Shown here piece after piece: positions 1 to 7,931 of a stretch of DNA of 64,000 nt (positions are counted from its first letter, which is position 1; every line of letters starts with the position of its first letter). This stretch comes from Halorubrum trapanicum. GTDB lineage: Archaea; Halobacteriota; Halobacteria; Halobacteriales; Haloferacaceae. The position numbers and the translations under genes are program-made. The notes beneath the pieces are model-generated. The model worked only from the letters and a program-made list of their open reading frames with translations. It did no database searches and was not told where the DNA came from. Where the stretch lies: the NCBI RefSeq assembly GCF_002355655.1, contig NZ_AP017569.1, forward strand, positions 992,001 to 1,056,000, written 5' to 3'.

Positions 1-1
1 C

Positions 2-637
2 GCCGACGGGCCCGAACGTGGCGAGGGCGGGGAGGGCGACGGATCGGCCGGCGATCGAAGGAACCACGGGTCGACCGACGACCGAGACGCGGAGGCCGAC
101 GACGGGGTCTGCGCGAACGAGCTCCTGGAGCTGCTCGGCAACCGACGGCGGCGGCTCCTGTGGCGGCACCTCCGCACGGAGGAGGCGGAGGCGGCGCTCT
201 CGGACGCCTCCAGACAGATCGCGGCGTGGGAGAACGGCGTTGACCCCGAGGACGTCGACTACGACCAGCGCAAGAGCGTGTACACGTCGCTGCGGCAGTT
301 CCACTGCCCGAAGATGGCCGACGCCGGGCTGGTCGAGTTCGACGGCCGCGACGGGACGGTTCGGCTGACCTCGGACCTCCCTGACGAGCTCGTGATCGAA
401 ATCGAGCCGGACACGGCGAACGTCGAGCGGACCGCCCTCGGCGCGCTCGCGCTGGCGGCCGGCGTCGTCCTCGGCGCGTGGGCCCTCGGGCTCCCGGTGT
501 TCGGCCCGCTCTCGTTCGCCGGCGTCGCGTTCGCCGTCGCCTTCGCGGCCGTCGCCGCCGGCGTCGTGTACGCCGTCGCCGCCCGCTCGGAGCACGGCGT
601 CTCGCTCGGCGACGCGCTGGCCCGCGTCGACGGCTGA
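2..637 (+). CDS. DUF7344-like domain membrane protein, 5' truncated
   Basis: The frame is open from the window edge, so the true start lies outside or is not identifiable. The visible 211 residues begin with an acidic linker. A winged-helix-like region follows, with the pattern ELLGNRRRRLLW, AAWENG and RKSVYTSLRQFHCPKM, typical of haloarchaeal DUF7344 domains. Two hydrophobic helices near the C-terminus are separated by a short proline-glycine turn. The family is thought to comprise DNA-binding-like domains, often fused to membrane segments. Its function here is unknown. Confidence 0.75.
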   Translation, partial: ADGPERGEGGEGDGSAGDRRNHGSTDDRDAEADDGVCANELLELLGNRRRRLLWRHLRTEEAEAALSDASRQIAAWENGVDPEDVDYDQRKSVYTSLRQFHCPKMADAGLVEFDGRDGTVRLTSDLPDELVIEIEPDTANVERTALGALALAAGVVLGAWALGLPVFGPLSFAGVAFAVAFAAVAAGVVYAVAARSEHGVSLGDALARVDG

Positions 638-735
638 CGGGACGGCTCCGCCGGGTCGACGTACCGGGTCGAACGGCCGGTCGGGCCGACGCACCCAGAC
701 CGAACGGTTATTTCCGCCCGTCTCCTCCGTCCCGT

Positions 736-1461
736 ATCACGGTCCTTCGACTCCTGCGGCTGACCGCGCCCGCCGACTTCGCGGCCTGGTACGCCGCCGG
801 CCGCGCGTACACGACCGGCGTCGCGGCGGGGATGGGCTTTCCCGGCGTCGACGGACTCGACGACGACCGGATCGTCCGCCGGCTCCGGACGGCCCCCGAC
901 GAGCTGACGCCCGCCGAGGCGCGCTCCGTGGCGGCGACGCTGCTCGCGGACGGCGCGTTCTCGGAACCGTACTGCGAGTGGCTGCCGACCTGGTACGAGC
1001 TCGCGCTGATCGCGCCGGTCCGGTACGGCGACTGGCGGCTGCGACGGGTCGCCGGCGCGGTCGCCGACGAGGCGGGCGTGACGGTGACCGCGCCGCGGTT
1101 CTCGCGCCCGACCGACGTCCGAATCGACGGCGCGCCGGCGCTGTCGCGGGTCGACGGCTTCCGCGAGCGGTTCCTCCTCGCCGACTCGCTGCTCCACCTG
1201 GAGTGGTTCGAGCACGTCGCAGCCGCGGACGGGATCGACGTCCCCGCCGACCTCGTCGCGCGGACCCGCGAGGAGTCGCTGTCGTACTACGGCGGCGACC
1301 GCGACCGCCTCTCGCCCGACGTGCGGCGGTTCCAGCGTCACCTGTTCGCCGACGACCGCTGGGTCAGCCGCGTCGACGAGGCGTACGACCTCGACAGCGT
1401 CCTGTTCCGCCTCTGGGAGCGGCTCCTGCGCGACGAGCGGCGGCGACTGAGCGACGACTGA
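736..1461 (+). CDS. Hypothetical protein, start codon unclear
   Basis: An open frame encodes about 240 residues with haloarchaeal composition and good third-position GC bias. I do not recognise the family. Dense motifs include CEWLPTWYELALIAP and a C-terminal helix rich in Arg and Asp. No ATG, GTG or TTG lies in frame between the previous gene's stop and the ATG at 832. Starting at 832 would remove about 32 residues that look coding. The coordinate given is an ATC codon about 27 nt after a TTAT box at 708-711, where a leaderless start would fall. A CTG a few codons later is an alternative. It is probably soluble and lies 98 bp after the preceding gene. Confidence 0.55.
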   Translation: MTVLRLLRLTAPADFAAWYAAGRAYTTGVAAGMGFPGVDGLDDDRIVRRLRTAPDELTPAEARSVAATLLADGAFSEPYCEWLPTWYELALIAPVRYGDWRLRRVAGAVADEAGVTVTAPRFSRPTDVRIDGAPALSRVDGFRERFLLADSLLHLEWFEHVAAADGIDVPADLVARTREESLSYYGGDRDRLSPDVRRFQRHLFADDRWVSRVDEAYDLDSVLFRLWERLLRDERRRLSDD

Positions 1462-1532
1462 TCGGGGAGGGCGGTCGACCGAGTCGCGGTGCGGGCCAAG
1501 CGGGTCGTGGTCTGAGTCGACCAAGCCGAAGT

Positions 1533-1570
1533 GTTACAGATCCGGTAACAAGTTACGGGACCTAATCCCG
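1533..1570. promoter_or_regulatory. Pair of short inverted repeats
   Basis: GTTAC and GTAAC are separated by 7 nt at 1533-1549. They are followed by CGGGA-CCTAA-TCCCG at 1556-1570. The sites lie just upstream of a TATA-like stretch at about 1580-1590, so a regulator-binding role is possible. No bound factor can be named. Confidence 0.35.
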
Positions 1571-1862
1571 AAACGGGAGGTAAGTATAGGCGGATCCCTC
1601 GATTACTGCGTTGTACGAACCGCGTTTCGGTTCGTTGTCCCCGACCTTCGGCCCTCGTTTTCGTTCGCGGCCGAGACCCGTTCGTCGCGGCACCGATCCC
1701 ACTCGTGGTCGTACCGGAGGCGCCGGGTATCGGCAGCGCCGCGCATCGCGTTCGAGCTGTGGAGAGCCCTCGCCTGCCATCGGCCCGATCCGGCGACAAC
1801 CGACGCAGGCCTCCCCCTCGCTGGTGAAGGGACCGGGAACGGCGACCGCGACGAACGGAGAC

Positions 1863-1890
1863 AACTCGGCGGCGAGTAATCTTTTATTCA
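1863..1890 (+). promoter_or_regulatory. Probable ppsA promoter with TrmB-like half-match
   Basis: ATCTTTTATTC at 1879-1889 is a haloarchaeal TATA box about 57 nt before the ppsA ATG, which gives a leader of roughly 30 nt. Directly upstream, AACT-N7-GAGTA (1863-1878) differs by one base from TACT-N7/8-GAGTA, the motif described for TrmB in Halobacterium. In that organism gluconeogenic genes, including ppsA, are TrmB targets. Regulation here is inferred. Confidence 0.4.
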
Positions 1891-1946
1891 GCGTTGCGGC
1901 CGCCGGAACCTTCATACGTCGCCTCGCGGATCCTCCGGGTACACGA

Positions 1947-4322
1947 ATGGCAGTACTCTTGCTGGAGGATGTCGATGCCGACGACGTCGGGACCGTCGGC
2001 GGAAAGGCCGCGTCGCTCGGCGAACTCATCGGTGCTGGGCTCCCGGTGCCGCCGGGGTTCGCCGTCACCGCGGGGACGTACCGCACCTTCATCGAGGAGG
2101 CCGGGATCGACGACGAGCTGTTCGACGCGGTCGACGTCGACCCCGAGGACTCCGCGGCGCTCCGCGAGGCCGAGGCGCGCGCGGAGGAACTCATCCTCGA
2201 CACGCCGTTCCCCGAAGAGGTGCGCGAGGAGATCGTAGAGCAGTACCGCGCGATGGCCGAGGACGGCGAGGAGGCGTTCGTCGCGGTGCGCTCCTCGGCC
2301 ACGGCCGAGGACCTCCCCGACTCCTCCTTTGCCGGCCAGCAGGAGACGTTCCTCAACGTCCGCGAGGACGACCTCCTCCGGCGCGTGAAGGAGTGCTGGG
2401 CCTCGCTTTTCACCCAGCGCGCGATCTACTACCGACAGCAGCGGGGGTTCCCGCACGCCGAGGTCGACATCGCGGTCGTCGTCCAGCGGATGGTCGACGC
2501 CGACAAGTCCGGCGTGATGTTCACCAGCCACCCCTCGACGGGCGAGCCGCAGGTCACCATCGAGGCCGCGTGGGGGCTCGGCGAGGCGGTCGTCTCCGGC
2601 ACCGTCTCCCCCGACAACTACGTTTACGACCGCGAGCGCGGCGAGGTCGACGCGGTCACCGTCGCGGACAAGAAGGTCGAGATGGTGAAAGACGAGGAGA
2701 CCGGCGAGACGGTCCAGCTCGACGTCGGCGAGGACCGCCGACACGAGCGGGTGCTCTCGGACGCCGAGATCGGCGATCTCGTCGAGCTCGGCGAGCGGGT
2801 CGAGGAGCACTACGGCTCGCCCCAAGACGTCGAGTGGGCGATCTACGACGGCGAGATATATATGCTCCAGTCGCGCCCGATCACGACGATCCGGGAGGAC
2901 GCCGGCGACGAGGCGGGCGCGAGCGGCGACGCCGCGGGCGGGGGCGCCGCGGGCGGAGAGAGTGCGGGCGCGACGACCGCCGACGGCGCCGGGGGCGCGC
3001 CGGGAAGCGGCCCGAACGGCGGGACGGTCGGCGGGGACGACGCGGACGTCCTCGTCGACGGGCTCGGCGCCAGCCCGGGCGTCGTCTCCGGGGCCGTCCG
3101 GCTCGTCCACAAGCTCGACCACCTCGACCAAGTCCAGGAGGGCGACGTGATGGTGACGGAGATGACGATGCCGGACATGGTGCCCGCGATGAAACGCGCC
3201 GCCGGCATCGTCACCGACGAGGGGGGAATGACGAGCCACGCGGCGATCATCTCCCGCGAGCTCGGCGTCCCCGCGGTCGTCGGCACCGGCAACGGGACCC
3301 GCGTCCTCGAAGACGGCCAGCAGGTGACCCTCGACGGCGACAAGGGGACGATCCGCGCGGGCGAGTCGGAGTCGGCCGAGTCCGGCGAGGAGTTCGAGCC
3401 GGTTGAGGCCGCGCGCCCCGAGACACCCGTCAAGCCGATGACGGCGACGGAGGTGAAGGTGAACGTCTCGATCCCGGAGGCTGCCGAGCGCGCCGCGGCG
3501 ACGGGCGCCGACGGCGTGGGGCTGCTCCGGATCGAGCACATGGTGCTCTCGCTCGGGAAGACCCCCGAGAAGTACATCAACGACCACGGCGCCCGCGCGT
3601 ATCAGGACGAGCTGATCGAGGGCGTCCGCCGCGTCGCCGACGAGTTCTACCCCCGACCGGTCCGGGTTCGGACCATCGACGCGCCGACCGACGAGTTCCG
3701 CGAGCTGGAGGGCGGCGAGGGCGAACCCGCCGAACACAACCCGATGCTCGGCTGGCGCGGGATCCGCCGGAGCCTCGACAAGCCGGAGCCGTTCCGGCAG
3801 GAGCTGGCCGCGTTCGCGCGCCTCTACGACATGGGGTACGACAACCTGGAGGTGATGTTCCCCCTCGTCAACGACGCCGCGGACGTCGAGGGGATCGCGG
3901 ACCACATGCGCGAGGCCGGGATCGACCCCGAGGCGCGCCGCTGGGGCGTGATGATCGAGACGCCCGCCAGCGCGCTCCAGATCGAGGAGCTGGCGGAGGC
4001 CGGCATCGACTTCGCCTCCTTCGGCACCAACGACCTCACGCAGTACACGCTCGCGGTCGACCGCAACAACGAGCACGTCGCCGACCGGTTCGACGAGCTC
4101 CACCCGGCCGTGCTGCGGCTCATCGGCGACACGATCGAGACGTGCCGCGAGCTCGGCGTCGACACCAGCATCTGCGGGCAGGCCGGCTCGAAGCCCGAGA
4201 TGGTCGAGTTCCTCGTCGAGAAGGGCGTCTCCTCCATCTCCGCGAACATCGACGCGGTCCGCGACGTCCAACACGAGGTCAAACGGACCGAACAGCGCCT
4301 GCTGCTCGACTCGGTCCGCTGA
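1947..4322 (+). CDS. ppsA: Phosphoenolpyruvate synthase
   Basis: This enzyme makes PEP from pyruvate and ATP, releasing AMP and phosphate, for gluconeogenesis in the cytoplasm. The 791-residue protein has the normal family layout. The N-terminal PEP/pyruvate-binding ATP-grasp domain spans residues 1-315. The swivelling phosphohistidine domain carries GGMTSHAAI with His431 as the expected phosphorylated residue. A C-terminal TIM-barrel PEP-utilising domain carries the proton-donor Cys743 in SICGQ. Between the first two domains is an unusual Gly/Ala-rich linker at about residues 317-362. The ATG at 1947 starts the conserved MAVLLLEDVDADDVG segment; the upstream in-frame TTG is rejected. Pyruvate kinase, the opposing enzyme, is also in the window. 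Confidence 0.95.
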   Translation: MAVLLLEDVDADDVGTVGGKAASLGELIGAGLPVPPGFAVTAGTYRTFIEEAGIDDELFDAVDVDPEDSAALREAEARAEELILDTPFPEEVREEIVEQYRAMAEDGEEAFVAVRSSATAEDLPDSSFAGQQETFLNVREDDLLRRVKECWASLFTQRAIYYRQQRGFPHAEVDIAVVVQRMVDADKSGVMFTSHPSTGEPQVTIEAAWGLGEAVVSGTVSPDNYVYDRERGEVDAVTVADKKVEMVKDEETGETVQLDVGEDRRHERVLSDAEIGDLVELGERVEEHYGSPQDVEWAIYDGEIYMLQSRPITTIREDAGDEAGASGDAAGGGAAGGESAGATTADGAGGAPGSGPNGGTVGGDDADVLVDGLGASPGVVSGAVRLVHKLDHLDQVQEGDVMVTEMTMPDMVPAMKRAAGIVTDEGGMTSHAAIISRELGVPAVVGTGNGTRVLEDGQQVTLDGDKGTIRAGESESAESGEEFEPVEAARPETPVKPMTATEVKVNVSIPEAAERAAATGADGVGLLRIEHMVLSLGKTPEKYINDHGARAYQDELIEGVRRVADEFYPRPVRVRTIDAPTDEFRELEGGEGEPAEHNPMLGWRGIRRSLDKPEPFRQELAAFARLYDMGYDNLEVMFPLVNDAADVEGIADHMREAGIDPEARRWGVMIETPASALQIEELAEAGIDFASFGTNDLTQYTLAVDRNNEHVADRFDELHPAVLRLIGDTIETCRELGVDTSICGQAGSKPEMVEFLVEKGVSSISANIDAVRDVQHEVKRTEQRLLLDSVR

Positions 4323-4397
4323 GGCCGCTCGCGGTCGGTTTCCCGACGCACCCGAGAACGGAACCGGTAAGAGCCGTCCGCGGCAACTGGGGGGCAG

Positions 4398-5489
4398 ATG
4401 CGACAGCCGGAACCGGAGCCGCAGTCGTTCGACCGGGTGCTCTCCTCGATGTGCACCGAGCCGCACCCGGACGCCCGCGCGGCCGCCGAGCGGTTCCTCG
4501 CCACGAACCCCGGCGACCCCGCCACGTACGAGGCGGTCGCGGAGCTGGAGGCGCGCGCGGTCGAGGGGCTCGCGACGCTCGCCGCCCACCCGACCCCGGC
4601 CGACGCCGCCGGGTACGTCACCTCCGGCGGCACCGAGGCGAACGTTCAGGCGGTGCGGTCGGCGCGGAACCGGCGCAGCGAAGGGAGTACGAAGCGCGGA
4701 GACGAGGTCAACGTCGTCGCGCCGGCGAGCGCGCACTTCTCGTTTCACAAGGCCGCGGAGGTTCTCGGCGTCGAACTGCGGACGGTCCCCCTCGGCGACG
4801 ACCACCGGGCCGACCCCGAGGCCGTCGCGGCCGCGGTCGACGACGCGACCGCGCTCGTCGTCGGCGTCGCCGGCAGCACGGAGTACGGGCGGGTCGACCC
4901 GATCCCCGAGCTGGCGGCGATCGCCGAGGAGGCCGGCGCGCGGCTCCACGTCGACGCCGCGTGGGGCGGGTTCGTCCTCCCCTTCACCGACCACGCGTGG
5001 TCGTTCGCCGACGCGCCGGTCGACACGCTGACGATCGACCCCCACAAGTTCGGGCAGGCACCGGTCCCCGCCGGCGGTCTGCTGGCCCGCGAGGACGCCG
5101 CGCTCGACGCGCTCGCGGTCGACACCCCGTACCTGGAGTCCCGGTCGCAGGCGACGCTGACCGGGACCCGGAGCGGCGCGGGCGTCGCCGGCGCCGCCGC
5201 GGCGATGGACGCGCTGTGGCCCGACGGCTACCGCGAGGCCGCGGAGCGCGCGGCCGACAACGCCGACTGGCTCGCCGCCGAACTCGCGGACCGCGGGTAC
5301 GACGCCGTCGAGCCCGAACTCCCGCTCGTCGCGGCCGACGTGCCCGAGTCCGAGTTCGCCGCCCTTCGCGAGGCTGGCTGGAAGGTGTCGCGGACCGGCG
5401 CGGGAGAGCTCCGCGTGGTGTGTATGCCGCACGTGACGCGGGCGGCGCTGCGGGCGTTCCTCGACGACCTCGACCGGATCCGGCGGTAG
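4398..5489 (+). CDS. mfnA: PLP-dependent aspartate/tyrosine decarboxylase MfnA
   Basis: This is a group II amino-acid decarboxylase of 363 residues. TSGGTEAN binds the cofactor phosphate, HVDAAWGG holds the Asp that contacts the pyridine nitrogen, and Lys217 in TIDPHKFG is the PLP Schiff-base lysine. Methanogen MfnA decarboxylates tyrosine for methanofuran. Haloarchaea lack that pathway, so the likely role is aspartate to beta-alanine for coenzyme A synthesis, which is an inference from family knowledge. It starts 76 bp after ppsA in the same direction and may be co-transcribed. The next feature is repeat copy A. Confidence 0.88.
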   Translation: MRQPEPEPQSFDRVLSSMCTEPHPDARAAAERFLATNPGDPATYEAVAELEARAVEGLATLAAHPTPADAAGYVTSGGTEANVQAVRSARNRRSEGSTKRGDEVNVVAPASAHFSFHKAAEVLGVELRTVPLGDDHRADPEAVAAAVDDATALVVGVAGSTEYGRVDPIPELAAIAEEAGARLHVDAAWGGFVLPFTDHAWSFADAPVDTLTIDPHKFGQAPVPAGGLLAREDAALDALAVDTPYLESRSQATLTGTRSGAGVAGAAAAMDALWPDGYREAAERAADNADWLAAELADRGYDAVEPELPLVAADVPESEFAALREAGWKVSRTGAGELRVVCMPHVTRAALRAFLDDLDRIRR

Positions 5490-5526
5490 ATCCTTTTAAA
5501 TACTCGACCGCGGTGGCGAGTCACCC

Positions 5527-5936
5527 TTATAAACGAACACGCCGAGCGGTGGCGCGTGCCACCGAGCGGCCGGAGCGAAGCGGAGGCCGCGAGGAGCACG
5601 CGCGAGGGAGTCGCTGGCGGCGCCAGCCGCCAGCGACGAGGCTGGGGAGGGGTGAGGCGCGGGGCGGTGCTGTGCGGGGAGGGACTCGAAGGGGCAGTCG
5701 CGAGGCGGCCGCAGGCGACGCAAGCACCGCAGGAACGAGCGGAGCGAGTGACGAGGAGCGCAGCGAGCGTGCGGCCGCCTCGCGGCTGGGGCTTCGGAGG
5801 CGGTCGCGTCGATTGTTAGTTTATAAGCAATTACGTACAGCCGAGCGTCCGGGGCTTCGGTGGCGGTCGCGTCGATCGTCGATTTATAAGTAGCCACGTA
5901 CAGCCGAGCGTCCGGGGCTTCGGTGGCGGTCGTCGT
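5527..5936 (+). repeat. Structured repeat copy A (candidate RNA) with two extra 63-bp satellites
   Basis: This is one of seven related intergenic elements. A TTATAAA box (5527-5533) precedes stem I, GCGCGTGC (5552-5559) pairing with GCACGCGC, which encloses a GCGGCC/GGCCGC helix flanked by GA on both sides. Stem II is a perfect GTCGCTGGCGGC/GCCGCCAGCGAC hairpin. Stem III pairs 5695-5713 with 5770-5788 over 19 bp with one U.G. Outside it, CGAAG pairs with CTTCG, where other copies have CAAAG/CTTTG. GGGGCTTCGG recurs at 63-bp spacing (5786, 5849, 5912), with TTTATAAG between units. No gene is seen in the 508 bp between mfnA and the halocyanin. Confidence 0.85.
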
Positions 5937-5997
5937 TCAACAGTGATCCCGCGTTCGGATCAACATATTCACTACGGGTCGCCACGAACCGCCTCGT

Positions 5998-6630
5998 ATG
6001 AGTTCGGACGACGTCTCTCGGCGCACGTTCATGCGGACGGCCGGCGGTGCGGCGGCCGCCGCCGGCGCGGCGACGGCGACGGCGGGGACGGCGGCTGCAC
6101 AGGAAGTGGAACCCGACTGGCCGAGCGCCGCCGTCGGGAACGTGGGCTCGTACACCGACGCCCGCGGTCAGGACTCGGTGACTATCTCGGTCGGCGCCGG
6201 CGACCAGGGGCTCGCGTTCGACCCGACCCTCGTGTGGGTCGACGAGGGGACGACGATCACCTGGGAGTGGACGGGCGCCGGGGGCTCGCACAACGTCCAG
6301 ACGGTCAACGGCCCAGCGAGCCTCGACAGCGGTAACCCCGTCGGCGAGGAGGGGGCCACCTACGAGTACGAGACGTCCGGCGAGGACGCCGGCATCACCC
6401 ACTACCACTGCGTCCCCCACACCGCGGTCGGCATGCACGGCGGCCTCGCCGTCGGCGGGGACGTCGCCACCGTCGAGACCGGCGGTGGCGGCGGCTCGAA
6501 CGCGGTGTTCGTCCCGGACGCCGCCCGCGCGCTCGGGATCGCGACGTTCATCGCGATGGTGAGCACGCTGGGGCTGGCGTTCGTCTTCATGAAGTACGGC
6601 GGCACGATCACCGGACAGGACCAGGCGTAG
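5998..6630 (+). CDS. Membrane-anchored halocyanin (blue copper protein)
   Basis: This is a small extracytoplasmic electron carrier. A twin-arginine signal (SRRTFMRT followed by an Ala-rich stretch) covers about the first 36 residues. A plastocyanin-like domain follows with type-1 copper ligands His98, Cys138, His141 and Met146 in the C-x2-H-x4-M arrangement. A Gly-rich linker leads to one C-terminal transmembrane helix (about residues 178-200), so the domain is held on the outer membrane face. The 210-residue length fits the anchored halocyanin type. The ATG at 5998 lies about 34 nt after CATATT. Copy A of the structured repeat lies just upstream. Confidence 0.9.
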   Translation: MSSDDVSRRTFMRTAGGAAAAAGAATATAGTAAAQEVEPDWPSAAVGNVGSYTDARGQDSVTISVGAGDQGLAFDPTLVWVDEGTTITWEWTGAGGSHNVQTVNGPASLDSGNPVGEEGATYEYETSGEDAGITHYHCVPHTAVGMHGGLAVGGDVATVETGGGGGSNAVFVPDAARALGIATFIAMVSTLGLAFVFMKYGGTITGQDQA

Positions 6631-6665
6631 CGGACGGCGACCGATTTCTTTCGCGGTGTCCGCTC

Positions 6666-7715
6666 TCACTCCCCGTCGACGAGCTCCTCGTACAGCGCGA
6701 CGTAGCGGTCGATCACCGCGTCGTGGTCGAACGAGGCGAACTCGCGGTCGACCGCGCGGCGTTCGAGGTCGCCGACCGCGACGAACTCGTCGGCCAGCTC
6801 GGCCGGGCTCGTCACGAGCCGCCCGCGCTCGCGCCCCTCGACGAGCTCGTGGGCGCTGGAGTCGGCCTGGTACTCGACGAGGGCGACGCAGCCGCACGCG
6901 ACCGCCCACAGCAGGTCGGTCGCGAACGTCTCCCACGTCGCGGTCGCGACCGCGACGTGCGTTCCTTTAAATACCGGGATCCGCTCCTCGACCGGCAGGT
7001 CGCCGAGGAACTCGACCCGGTCGTCGATCCGGAGGTCGCGGGCGATCTCCTCGATCCGGCCGCGCTCCGGCCCGTCGCCGATCACCGCGGCGGTCCAGTC
7101 GCGGCCGCGAAGCTCGGCGAGCCCGAGGAGGAACGTCTCGACGTTGGCGTGGCGGTCGAGCCGCCGCGAGTACACCGCGTCGAAGCGGTCGTCGACGCCC
7201 GCGGCCTCGACGGCGTCGAAGTCGATGCTCTCGGGGAGCACGCGCACGTCGTCGCCGTCGGCGCCGTGTTCGCGGACGCGCGTCTTCGTGGTCCGGGAGG
7301 GGGCAGTCACCGCGTCCGCGCGCCGCGCGAGGGGCCGGTACCAGCGGCGGGCGTCGGCCGGGTGGTCGCGCCACCAGTCGACGACGACCGGGGCCCGCGA
7401 GAGCGACCCCGCGACCGTGGCGGCGAGCGCGGGCGTCGGCGGGGTGTTGACCGCGTGAACGACGTCGGGACCGACGCGCCGGAGCGCGACCGGGAGCTTC
7501 GCGGCGAACGCGACCGGCGCGGGATCGACGGTGACCGACCGGTACTCGACGCCGTCCTCGGAGAACGAATCGTGGTCGCCGCCCCACCACTGCGCGCAGA
7601 GCCAGGTCACGTCGTGACCGCGGTCGGCGAGCGCGCGGGCGGTCCGCAGTGTTCGCGTTCGCGCTGGAGTCTCCCCGTGTCCGGGGGCGAAGAGCGAGAC
7701 GAACGCGACGCGCAT
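6666..7715 (-). CDS. GT4-type glycosyltransferase
   Basis: A 349-residue GT-B fold glycosyltransferase. The N-terminal acceptor domain starts MRVAFVSLFAPGHG. The C-terminal nucleotide-sugar domain contains VIGDGPERGRIEEIARDL and VEFLGDL, characteristic of glycosyl transferase group 1 (GT4). The usual ExE-like region is ATATWETFATDLLWAVACG. It probably transfers a sugar to a lipid or polysaccharide acceptor at the cytoplasmic membrane; donor and acceptor cannot be told. The ATG at 7715 is chosen over a longer open frame because the upstream translation is low-complexity. It converges with the halocyanin gene, whose stop is 35 bp away. Confidence 0.88.
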   Translation of the reverse strand: MRVAFVSLFAPGHGETPARTRTLRTARALADRGHDVTWLCAQWWGGDHDSFSEDGVEYRSVTVDPAPVAFAAKLPVALRRVGPDVVHAVNTPPTPALAATVAGSLSRAPVVVDWWRDHPADARRWYRPLARRADAVTAPSRTTKTRVREHGADGDDVRVLPESIDFDAVEAAGVDDRFDAVYSRRLDRHANVETFLLGLAELRGRDWTAAVIGDGPERGRIEEIARDLRIDDRVEFLGDLPVEERIPVFKGTHVAVATATWETFATDLLWAVACGCVALVEYQADSSAHELVEGRERGRLVTSPAELADEFVAVGDLERRAVDREFASFDHDAVIDRYVALYEELVDGE

Positions 7716-7812
7716 ACGCCGACCGGACGGCGGGCGCCGGTAAAAAGACACGGCATCCCGCGGAGGAGCGAGGCCGGAGCGGCGAGCGGAAGCGTCGACG
7801 CGGCAGTCCGCC

Positions 7813-7875
7813 CGGCCGCGCGGCAACCCGCCCCGGTCGCGCGCCAACACGTCCCGGCCGCGCGCCAACACGTCC
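7813..7875. repeat. Three tandem 21-bp units
   Basis: Three consecutive 21-base units (7813-7833, 7834-7854, 7855-7875) share the CGGYCGCGCGCCAACACGTCC pattern. Units 2 and 3 differ at one base. They lie in the 216-bp gap between the divergent glycosyltransferase and S9 peptidase genes. They do not look coding. Confidence 0.75.
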
Positions 7876-7931
7876 CGGGGCGGGGTTCCGTCACCCGAAA
7901 CGGTTTCACGGGGCGCGCGGAACCGAGTGGC

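Larger units (their letters stand above)
1462..1946. other. Long intergenic region upstream of ppsA
   Basis: About 485 bases separate the hypothetical gene from ppsA. The ppsA frame stays open back to a TTG at 1611, but the translated extension is Arg/Pro-rich and unlike PEP synthase, so I treat it as non-coding. The region holds two inverted repeats (1533-1570), a TATA-like GTATAG at about 1585, and the probable ppsA promoter near 1878-1890. No convincing gene is seen. Confidence 0.5.

Noticed and set aside
1611-1946. TTG-initiated extension of ppsA
   Set aside because: 112 extra residues are Arg/Pro-rich and unlike any PEP synthase; a TATA box lies inside the region.
1884-5432. 1182-codon open frame antisense to ppsA and mfnA
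   Set aside because: In high-GC DNA the antisense frames of real genes stay open. The translation is Arg/Gly/Val-rich with no domain, while the plus strand encodes clear enzymes.
5496-5897. ORFs inside repeat copies, such as 133 codons across copy A
   Set aside because: The frames differ between copies and are broken by changes that keep base pairing, so selection acts on RNA or DNA structure and not on protein.
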